Shown here: one piece after another, positions 35,118-45,368 of the stretch
Numbering within the stretch: the stretch's first letter is position 1
How the letters are laid out: each line of letters opens with the position of its first letter
Source: Limimaricola hongkongensis DSM 17492
GTDB taxonomy: Bacteria > Pseudomonadota > Alphaproteobacteria > Rhodobacterales > Rhodobacteraceae
Assembly (NCBI RefSeq): GCF_000600975.2
Contig: NZ_KK088653.1
Coordinates: 186,501-250,500 of the forward strand
DNA length: 64,000 nucleotides
Reading direction: 5' to 3'
Notes under the pieces: model-generated
Told to the model about the DNA's origin: nothing
The model's database searches: none
Seen by the model: the letters and a program-made list of their open reading frames with translations, nothing else
Position numbers and translations under genes: made by a program

Positions 35118-36208
35118 TGCCCGGACCCATGGGCGCGCCCGCCCGCGCCGAAGCGGCGCGGCTTTCGGCGATCTTCGAGGCGACCGGCGCGCAGCCGGTC
35201 GACACCTCGATCCTGCAACCCGCCGACGTGCTGCTCGATCTTTATGGCGAAGACATCCGGGCGCGGGCCTATGTCACCGCGGACCCGCTGCGCGGCGAAA
35301 TGATGCTGCGGCCCGACTTCACCGTGCCGGTGGTGCGCGCGCACATGGACGAAGGTGGCGATCCGGCGCGCTATACCTATGCGGGCGAGGTGTTCCGGCG
35401 GCAGGAGACCGATCCCGCGCGGCCGATCGAGTTCCTGCAGACCGGCTTCGAGATCTTCGGCGGCGACCCGGCGCAGGCCGATGCCGAGGTCTTCGCGACC
35501 ATTGCGGGGGCGCTCGACGGGCTCGACCTGCGGCCCTCCACCGGCGATATCGGCATCCTGATGGCGGCGGTGCGGGGCCTGCGGACCTCCGAGGCGCGCA
35601 AGGGCGCGCTGCTGCGCCATGTCTGGCGGCCGCGCCGGTTCCGGGCGCTGCTCGACCGCTACAGCGCGCGCACGCCGCTGCCCGCCCACAAGAAGACGCT
35701 TCTGGCCTCCGCCGATCCGTTTGCCGAGGCCGGGCCCGCGCTGGGGCGGCGGTCGCGCGCCGAGGTCGAGGCGCGCATCGCCACGCTGCGCGCGGAGGCC
35801 GACACCCGGCCGCTCTCCGAGGAGGAGACGGCGCTGATCGACATGATCGTCGATCTGCGCGAGACGTCGCCCAACGTGCTGTCGAGCCTGCGCGACATCG
35901 CCGTCGACATGCCCGCGATCGGTGATGCGGTGACCGGGCTGTCGCGCCGTCTCGACGCGTTGTCGGCGCGCGGGATCGATGTCGACACGCTGCCCTTCGA
36001 GGGCAGCTTCGGGCGCACCACGCTCGAATATTACGACGGCTTCGTCTTCGGGTTCCAGTCGGCCACCCGCGCCGACCTGCCGCCCGCGGCCACGGGCGGG
36101 CGCTATGACGCGCTGACCCGGCGGCTGGGACAGGGCCGGGTGGTGCCCGCGGTGGGCGGCGTGATCCGTCCCGAGCTTGTCGTGCAGATCAGGGAGGGCC
36201 GGGCATGA
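35114..36208 (+). CDS. hisZ: ATP phosphoribosyltransferase regulatory subunit
   Basis: A 364-residue paralogue of HisRS that lacks synthetase activity and forms a hetero-octamer with short-form HisG, giving it histidine feedback control. The HisRS-like core is visible: [33 protein letters not shown], and [13 protein letters not shown]. The C-terminal anticodon-binding domain of hisS is absent, as expected for HisZ. Start is ATG 35114 or 35117, overlapping the hisS stop; the hisG start in turn overlaps its own stop. Confidence 0.94.
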   Translation: MMPGPMGAPARAEAARLSAIFEATGAQPVDTSILQPADVLLDLYGEDIRARAYVTADPLRGEMMLRPDFTVPVVRAHMDEGGDPARYTYAGEVFRRQETDPARPIEFLQTGFEIFGGDPAQADAEVFATIAGALDGLDLRPSTGDIGILMAAVRGLRTSEARKGALLRHVWRPRRFRALLDRYSARTPLPAHKKTLLASADPFAEAGPALGRRSRAEVEARIATLRAEADTRPLSEEETALIDMIVDLRETSPNVLSSLRDIAVDMPAIGDAVTGLSRRLDALSARGIDVDTLPFEGSFGRTTLEYYDGFVFGFQSATRADLPPAATGGRYDALTRRLGQGRVVPAVGGVIRPELVVQIREGRA

Positions 36209-36897
36209 CCATCCGTCTCGGCGTGCCGTCCAAGGGGCGGCTGATGGAAAAGACCTTCGACTGGTTCGGCGCGCGCGGGCTTACCCTGCGCAAGAACGGC
36301 AATGACCGCGAATATGCGGGGGTGGTCGAAGGGGTCGATGGCGTCGAGCTGGCGCTTCTCTCTGCGGGGGAAATCCCGCGCGAGCTGGCGGCGGGGCGGC
36401 TGCATCTGGGCGTCACCGGGTCGGACCTGGTGCGCGAGAAGATCGCGGGCTGGGACCTGCGCCTGCGCGAGCTGGCCAAGATGGGCTTTGGCGGTGCCGA
36501 CCTGGTGATCGCGGTGCCGCAATCCTGGGTCGATGTCGACACGCTCGACGATCTCGACGCCGTGGCCGCGGCGTTCCGGCGCACGCATGGCTTCCGGCTG
36601 CGCATCGCGACCAAGTATCACCGGCTGACCCGCGAATTCCTGCGCGAGCACGGCGTCGCCGATTACCAGCTGGTCGACAGCCAGGGCGCGACCGAGGGTG
36701 TGGTCCGCAACGAGACCGCCGAGGCGATCTCGGACATCACCTCGACCGGCGAGACGCTGCGCGCCAACGGGCTCAAGATCCTGTCCGACGGCATGATCCA
36801 TTCGAGTCAGGCGACGCTGTTCCGCTCCGGCACCGCCGACTGGTCCGAAGCGCATCGCGCCACGCTCGATGCGCTCGAGGACAAGCTGGGGTTCTAG
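36205..36897 (+). CDS. hisG: ATP phosphoribosyltransferase, short form
   Basis: A 230-residue enzyme for the first step of histidine synthesis (ATP + PRPP to phosphoribosyl-ATP). LGVPSKGRLMEKTFDWF, the substrate site LHLGVTGSDLVRE, and the PRPP-binding DSQGATEGVVRNETAEAISD are present. It lacks the ~80-residue C-terminal regulatory domain of long-form HisG, which agrees with the adjacent hisZ. Its TAG shares CTAG with the stop codon of the convergent DUF1489 gene. Confidence 0.95.
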   Translation: MTIRLGVPSKGRLMEKTFDWFGARGLTLRKNGNDREYAGVVEGVDGVELALLSAGEIPRELAAGRLHLGVTGSDLVREKIAGWDLRLRELAKMGFGGADLVIAVPQSWVDVDTLDDLDAVAAAFRRTHGFRLRIATKYHRLTREFLREHGVADYQLVDSQGATEGVVRNETAEAISDITSTGETLRANGLKILSDGMIHSSQATLFRSGTADWSEAHRATLDALEDKLGF

Positions 36898-37316
36898 AGG
36901 ACGCCGATCTCCGAAAGCGCCGCCTGCAGCGCGGGCGGCAGCGGCTCCTCGGCCTCGCGCCCCGGCGCGAGGTCGCGCGGCGCATCCTCGGGCTTGAGAT
37001 AGCGCCAGCCTTGGAAGGCGCGCTTGGGCGTGGCCGCGACCCGCTTCAGGTCCGGTTCGCAGATGATGGCACAGCGGCGGATGCCGTCGCCGCGATCCAC
37101 CTCGTCGAATCGCAGCACCCGCTGGCGGCACAGGATCACGCCCTTGATCACCCAGTAGATCGAACCGCCGTCGAGCACCTCCTCGGCCCGCTTGGGCCAC
37201 ATGCGGGTGACGTGGCGCGGCAGCCCGTCGGGGCTGTGTCCGCGCGGGTCCGCCTGCCAGGCGGCGAGGTCAGAGACGTCTTCGGTTCCGACCGAGAGCT
37301 TGATGAGATGCAGCAT
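36894..37316 (-). CDS. DUF1489 family protein
   Basis: A 140-residue protein typical of alphaproteobacteria. It begins MLHLIKLSVGTEDVSDLAAW and has RHVTRMWPKRAEEVLDGGSI then YWVIKGVILCRQRVLRFDEV and CAIICEPDLKRV, the conserved core of DUF1489; function unknown. ATG 37316 is the family start; upstream in-frame sequence to 37412 overlaps promoter-like DNA. It is divergent from nrdJ with a 211-bp spacer. Confidence 0.88.
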   Translation of the reverse strand: MLHLIKLSVGTEDVSDLAAWQADPRGHSPDGLPRHVTRMWPKRAEEVLDGGSIYWVIKGVILCRQRVLRFDEVDRGDGIRRCAIICEPDLKRVAATPKRAFQGWRYLKPEDAPRDLAPGREAEEPLPPALQAALSEIGVL

Positions 37317-37388
37317 GAAGAAGGACTTAGGAGGCCGGGCAGGGGGCCGCAAGTCGCGATTTCGTGTTGTGGCCAAGTCGCAATTTCT

Positions 37389-37397
37389 TGTGGATAA
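37389..37397 (-). promoter_or_regulatory. Candidate DnaA box upstream of nrdJ
   Basis: TGTGGATAA here is the exact reverse complement of the DnaA box TTATCCACA. It lies about 130 bp before the nrdJ start. Around it are two related stretches, AAGTCGCGATTTCGTGTTGT and AAGTCGCAATTTCTTGTGG, and a perfect palindrome CAAGCT-GT-AGCTTG is about 24 bp further downstream (near 37421). Class I nrd operons in E. coli are DnaA-regulated; a role here is inference. Confidence 0.4.
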
Positions 37398-37527
37398 GGC
37401 CGTGTCAAGCACAAGCTGTAGCTTGAGTCGTGCTATACTGGTCTATATGCAGCGTTGTCGCCGGGAGCGACTGCCGCCCCCGACCCTGATACAATCCTGA
37501 CCCGCCCCAAGCCCGAGGACCGCTGCC

Positions 37528-39804
37528 ATGACCCGTTTTTCCGCGCCGATCGCCGAACAGATCTGGGACATGAAATATCGCTTCAAGCAAAGCGACGGCA
37601 CGCCGATCGACGAGACGGTCGAGGATAGCTGGCGCCGCATTGCCAAGGCACTGGCCGCGCCCGAGAAGGACCCCGAGCACTGGGAGGAAAAGTTCTACGG
37701 CGCGCTCGAGAACTTCCGCTACCTGCCCGCCGGCCGGATCACCGCCGGGGCCGGCACCGCCCGCGCGGTGACGCTGTTCAACTGTTTCGTCATGGGCACC
37801 GTGCCCGATTCGATGTCGGGCATCTTCGACATGCTGAAGGAAGCGGCCCTCACGATGCAGCAGGGCGGCGGCATCGGCTATGACTTCTCGACCATCCGGC
37901 CGCGCGGTGCCGAGGTGAAGGGCGTGGCCGCCGACGCGTCGGGCCCGCTGTCGTTCATGGATGTCTGGGACGCGATGTGCCGCACCATCATGTCGGCCGG
38001 TTCGCGCCGCGGCGCGATGATGGCGACCATGCGCTGCGACCACCCCGATGTCGAAGCCTTCATCACAGCGAAGTCCGACCCGGCGCGTCTGCGCATGTTC
38101 AACATGTCGGTGCTGGTCACCGATCCGTTCATGGAAGCCGTGAAGGCCGATGGCGACTGGGATCTGGTCTTCAAGGGCCGCGTCTACAACACCGTGCGCG
38201 CGCGCGAGCTGTGGGACGCGATCATGCAGTCGACCTACAACCAGGCCGAGCCGGGCGTGATCTTCATCGACCGTATCAACCAGATGAACAACCTCGGCTA
38301 TTGCGAGGAAATCGCGGCCACCAACCCCTGTGGCGAGCAGCCTCTGCCGCCCTATGGCGCCTGCCTGCTTGGCTCGATCAACCTCGCCAAGCTGGTCAAG
38401 AACGAATTCGAGAAGGGCGCCAAGCTCGACGAGGCCGAGCTCGACGATCTCGTCGCGCTCGCGGTGCGGATGATGGACAACGTCGTCGACGCCTCGAACT
38501 TCCCGCTCGAGGCGCAGGCCGAGGAGGCCCGCAACAAGCGCCGCATCGGGCTTGGCGTCACCGGCCTTGCCGACGCGCTCCTGATGGTCGGGCTGCGCTA
38601 TGGCTCGGACGAGGCCGCCGCCCAGACCGAGGCCTGGATGAAGCGCATCGCCCGCGCCTCCTACCTCGCCTCCGTGGATCTGGCGAAGGAAAAGGGCGCC
38701 TTCCCGCTGTTCGACGCCAAGAAGTACCTCGCCACCGGCAACATGATGCAGATGGACAAGGACGTGCGCGACGCGATCGCCAAGCACGGCATCCGCAATG
38801 CGCTTCTGACCTCGATCGCGCCGACCGGCACCATCTCGCTCTACGCGGGCAACGTGTCCTCGGGCATCGAGCCGGTCTTCGCCTATGCCTACACCCGCAA
38901 GGTGCTTCAGAAGGACGGCACCCGCACCGAGGAGGAGGTCGTCGACTACGCCGTGCAGGCGTGGCGCGAGAAGTTCGGTGACAAGGAGCTGCCCGACTAC
39001 TTCGTCAACGCTCAGACGCTGCAGCCGATGGAGCATGTGAAGATGCAGTCGGCGGCGCAGAAGTGGATCGACAGCTCGATCTCCAAGACGATCAACTGCC
39101 CCGAGGACATCTCCTTCGAGGCGTTCAAGGACGTCTACATGGAGGCCTACGAGACCGGCTGCAAAGGCTGCACCACCTACCGGCCCAACGACATCACCGG
39201 CTCTGTGCTGTCGGTCTCCGAGCCCGCCAAGGCGCCCGAGGCGAAGGCGGCACCCGCCGAGCCGACCGGCGGCGAGGTGATCTACATGTCCGAGCCGCTC
39301 GACCGTCCCGCCGAGCTTGAAGGCGCGACCTACAAGCTGAAATGGCCCGACTCTGAGCACGCGATCTACATCACCGTCAACGATCTGGTCGTCGGCGGCC
39401 ATCGCCGGCCTTTCGAGGTGTTTATCAACTCCAAGAACATGGAGCATTTCGCCTGGACCGTGGCGCTGACCCGGATGGTGTCGGCGGTGTTCCGGCGCGG
39501 CGGCGACGTCTCCTTCGTGGTCGAGGAGCTGAAGGCGGTCTTCGACCCGCGCGGCGGCGCCTGGATCAAGGGCAAATACGTCCCCTCGATCCTCGCGGCG
39601 ATCGGCGGCGTGATCGAGAAGCACATGATCTCGACCGGCTTCCTCGCGGGCGAAGGGCAGGGGCTCAAGGAGGACCCGCAGCAGCAGGTCGTCAATCTCG
39701 ACGCCCCGCGCGGCAAATCCTGCCCCTCCTGCGGCAGCTTCGAGCTGCGCATGGTCGAGGGCTGCATGACCTGCGGCAGCTGCGGCCATTCGAAGTGCGG
39801 TTGA
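37528..39804 (+). CDS. nrdJ: Adenosylcobalamin-dependent (class II) ribonucleotide reductase
   Basis: A 758-residue class II enzyme that reduces ribonucleotides to deoxyribonucleotides using an adenosylcobalamin radical. Signature stretches: YLPAGRITAGAGTARAVTLF with NCFVMG (first redox cysteine), TNPCGEQPLPPYGACLLGSI near residue 265 (radical cysteine and catalytic glutamate), and TSIAPTGTISLYAGNVSSGI. The C-terminus has the redox/zinc cysteines CPSCGSF, GCMTCGSCGHSKC. The shorter class II form of about 750 residues is common in Rhodobacterales. The Tn7-like element begins 15 bp after its stop, and the original terminator now lies 22.7 kb away. Confidence 0.95.
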   Translation: MTRFSAPIAEQIWDMKYRFKQSDGTPIDETVEDSWRRIAKALAAPEKDPEHWEEKFYGALENFRYLPAGRITAGAGTARAVTLFNCFVMGTVPDSMSGIFDMLKEAALTMQQGGGIGYDFSTIRPRGAEVKGVAADASGPLSFMDVWDAMCRTIMSAGSRRGAMMATMRCDHPDVEAFITAKSDPARLRMFNMSVLVTDPFMEAVKADGDWDLVFKGRVYNTVRARELWDAIMQSTYNQAEPGVIFIDRINQMNNLGYCEEIAATNPCGEQPLPPYGACLLGSINLAKLVKNEFEKGAKLDEAELDDLVALAVRMMDNVVDASNFPLEAQAEEARNKRRIGLGVTGLADALLMVGLRYGSDEAAAQTEAWMKRIARASYLASVDLAKEKGAFPLFDAKKYLATGNMMQMDKDVRDAIAKHGIRNALLTSIAPTGTISLYAGNVSSGIEPVFAYAYTRKVLQKDGTRTEEEVVDYAVQAWREKFGDKELPDYFVNAQTLQPMEHVKMQSAAQKWIDSSISKTINCPEDISFEAFKDVYMEAYETGCKGCTTYRPNDITGSVLSVSEPAKAPEAKAAPAEPTGGEVIYMSEPLDRPAELEGATYKLKWPDSEHAIYITVNDLVVGGHRRPFEVFINSKNMEHFAWTVALTRMVSAVFRRGGDVSFVVEELKAVFDPRGGAWIKGKYVPSILAAIGGVIEKHMISTGFLAGEGQGLKEDPQQQVVNLDAPRGKSCPSCGSFELRMVEGCMTCGSCGHSKCG

Positions 39805-39813
39805 GTTGAGGGG

Positions 39814-39818
39814 ACGGG
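39814..39818. repeat. Left copy of candidate target-site duplication (ACGGG)
   Basis: ACGGG here and at 62499-62503 flank the element; Tn7-like transposons make 5-bp duplications. The left end starts TGTGTGTGCCAG, six bases longer than the right end, so the exact boundary depends on how that TG run arose. Confidence 0.65.
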
Positions 39819-39824
39819 TGTGTG

Positions 39825-39874
39825 TGCCAGAAAAGCATATGAGTGCGAATTGCAAGCATAAGCGTGCGAGTTAC
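39825..39874 (+). repeat. Left terminal inverted repeat and tandem transposase-binding repeats
   Basis: The end reads TGCCAG, four variable bases, then GCATATGAGTGCGAAT. Inside it, two directly abutting 21-bp repeats occur at 39833-39853 (AAGCATATGAGTGCGAATT + GC) and 39854-39874 (AAGCATAAGCGTGCGAGTT + AC). Tandem repeats of about 20 bp are the usual TnsB-binding sites of Tn7-like ends. Confidence 0.85.
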
Positions 39875-39893
39875 ACGTCAAGTGCTTTCTACG

Positions 39894-39921
39894 ATGACCC
39901 CGGCAGACATGCCGGGGTCAT
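39894..39921 (-). terminator. Stem-loop overlapping the tniQ stop codon
   Basis: Perfect 11-bp arms ATGACCCCGGC / GCCGGGGTCAT with a six-base loop. The right arm contains the tniQ stop codon. There is no long T run on either side, so it may be a terminator that protects nrdJ from antisense reading, or a structural element near the transposon end. Confidence 0.5.
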
Positions 39922-41756
39922 TCTCGTTTAGGCCAATGGCATAGAAAGTGGCGTTCAAGGGCCGTCCACGAGAAGAGGTTTTCGTGCTTTGTTTCGCCGT
40001 CGAAGAATCTCCGCTCCAGCAGGCCGAAAGCAGGCGACAGCAACTTCTGCCATGGCCATCCAGTCTCCAGCGACAAGCGGCGGAGCGGAACAAAAGTCTC
40101 GTCGAAGGACCGGCGATCGCTCTCAGTGATATAGGGCTGGACCGCCTTTCGCTTGGGGTTGGAAGCGTTCGTGGCTCGGATATGGCCGGAGGCAACGAGC
40201 TGCGTCATCTGCGTGGGCTTGAGGCCGACTGATTTGGCGAACACCTCGAGCGTTAGGCCCGGAGCGTGATCGATATTCAGCTTGCTTTGTAATTCGTCTC
40301 GGTCGACCAGGATCGAGGCGTAGCCTGTGGCCTGCGAGTAGCTGCCAATTCGACGAAGCTCGCCTTTCTCGATTAGGTCGATGATCTCGGCGGGGCGGAC
40401 CCGAAGCTGATGGCAGGCCTCTTGCAGCGTACGCCAGCCATGCATCTTTGCATGAACTGTTTCGGCGCCACGTAGGAGGTCAGCAATGAAGCGATGAGCA
40501 TCGGTGGCCTTCCACAGAGGCTTCGCGCCTGCTGCCGTAATTGCCGGCGACAGATAGCCATCTGCTCTGAGCGATTCGAAATGGGACCGAGAGATATTCA
40601 TCAGCTGCTGCAGTTCGATCCCGCTCACCATTCGATTGAGCTCTTCGATGATGGGCTTCACCGCCTTGGCGTCGAACACCGCCCATTCGTCGGTGCTGCT
40701 CAAGGCCGCGCCTGTCAGTATTCCTCGCTCGCGCAGAAGTTTACGCAGACGGCGATCATCGATCCCGCCCTCCTCCGCAGCCGTCCGAACGGAATGGAGC
40801 CTACGCTCGAGAACGGGCTCCCCCATCACGTTGTCTCCTGCGCCGACCGGCCAGGTTGCCAGGATGTGGTCGCGAATGATTCCCCTGAAAACGCCGTAAG
40901 GCTCGGAGGTCAGTTCATGCGCAAACCTGTCGTACAGGTCGCCGAAGACGCCCTTCGGTCCCTGCCGGGGCGATCCCAACTTGGATTGCAGCCGAGCAAG
41001 CGTGTCGCGAACTTGGTCTGGTCCTTCCGCCGAAAGCACATACCCCGTTGCCGCTTCGGCCCAAAGCTCGTCCGGATGAACGCGGTTTCGTCCTCCGGTC
41101 TCCAGACGTACCGCGGCCCGCCCTAGTAGTTCGGAAAAGACGCAGACGGCCTGCAGATCGATGCCATCGAACCAGTTCCCGCTATGCTGACCGTGCAGCC
41201 GGTCGGCCACGTATAGCTCGAAGAGGCTCGCCTCCCTCGGCTCACCATCGAGCCCCCCCTCTTCGAGGGACGTTCGGATCTCAGCTAGACGCGCAGCGAA
41301 GTCGAAGCGGACAGTTGAAGCAGGATCGGCCCATAAGTCGACCAGCGGCATTTCATGCTCGGTGCAAACACGGAGGTGGCGCAGCAACCAGTCGGCGCGC
41401 ATGTGGGGCATCCAGGGGGACGGGTCCTTGGCCATGTCCTCTCGAAGGCATGCAGGGCAGCCTCTGATGGCCACGGGCTTAATGCTCTTAGCGTGGAAGA
41501 TTTCACCACGAAACGAATGTTCGCGACCTCCTAGGTGAATGGGTGTCCACTCCAAAAGGGCATCGAGCGCTACCCCACCTAGTTCTGCCAAACGCTGGCA
41601 GACCAACTCATCGCCTTGAATGATCTTCGAGAAGGGAAGCTCGAAGTCCGCGCCGAAGGTACTGGCTGGCAAGCCATTCCGGCTCGCGAGGCGCGACATG
41701 AAGGAGAAGGCTGGTTCCCGTTCGCCGAGGGGAACGGAGAGGGGAAGTGATAACAT
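39918..41756 (-). CDS. tniQ: TniQ/TnsD-family transposon targeting protein
   Basis: A 612-residue protein with the TniQ N-terminal fold: SFMSRLASRNGLPASTF near residues 18-34, and a zinc-binding arrangement Cys100, Cys103 (RGCPACLRED), Cys131, His134 (LRVCTEHEMPLVDL). The long C-terminal half (DNA-binding helices in residues ~300-600) brings it closer to TnsD of Tn7 (508) than to short TniQ (~400). TnsD proteins recognise the end of a specific chromosomal gene and recruit TnsC. The gene is read toward nrdJ and lies at the opposite end of the element from tnsABC. The 267 bp between it and the DUF499 gene show nothing convincing. Confidence 0.88.
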   Translation of the reverse strand: MLSLPLSVPLGEREPAFSFMSRLASRNGLPASTFGADFELPFSKIIQGDELVCQRLAELGGVALDALLEWTPIHLGGREHSFRGEIFHAKSIKPVAIRGCPACLREDMAKDPSPWMPHMRADWLLRHLRVCTEHEMPLVDLWADPASTVRFDFAARLAEIRTSLEEGGLDGEPREASLFELYVADRLHGQHSGNWFDGIDLQAVCVFSELLGRAAVRLETGGRNRVHPDELWAEAATGYVLSAEGPDQVRDTLARLQSKLGSPRQGPKGVFGDLYDRFAHELTSEPYGVFRGIIRDHILATWPVGAGDNVMGEPVLERRLHSVRTAAEEGGIDDRRLRKLLRERGILTGAALSSTDEWAVFDAKAVKPIIEELNRMVSGIELQQLMNISRSHFESLRADGYLSPAITAAGAKPLWKATDAHRFIADLLRGAETVHAKMHGWRTLQEACHQLRVRPAEIIDLIEKGELRRIGSYSQATGYASILVDRDELQSKLNIDHAPGLTLEVFAKSVGLKPTQMTQLVASGHIRATNASNPKRKAVQPYITESDRRSFDETFVPLRRLSLETGWPWQKLLSPAFGLLERRFFDGETKHENLFSWTALERHFLCHWPKRE

Positions 41757-42023
41757 TATGCCTCAATAATAAGCGCCAGTTTTCCCTAGAGATGTGCAGC
41801 TAGGGTTCGGCTGGAGGGCGTAGATGTTTCTGTGGTTGTGGCAGCAGTAGCCAAAGTAATTGGCTTGCGGAATTGAGTCGGACAATAATGAGTCCGATCG
41901 CGCCACCATGCCCGAACCAAATTTACGGGCATGGTGCGACCTTGAGGGTAGGGAGAATTGAGTATCCAATTCAAACCTACGGAGTGTTATTGCTTTTCGA
42001 TGTGGATTGGGGTGACTAGAGGA

Positions 42024-45356
<3,333 letters not shown>

Positions 45357-45368
45357 CTCAAACTACCT

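Noticed and set aside
37405-39855. An 816-residue open frame antisense to nrdJ
   Set aside because: Same effect; nrdJ on the plus strand is certain from its catalytic and zinc motifs.
41763-41974. Small minus-strand frames between tniQ and the DUF499 gene
   Set aside because: Two overlapping frames of about 65 residues with no motif or ribosome-binding site; no support.
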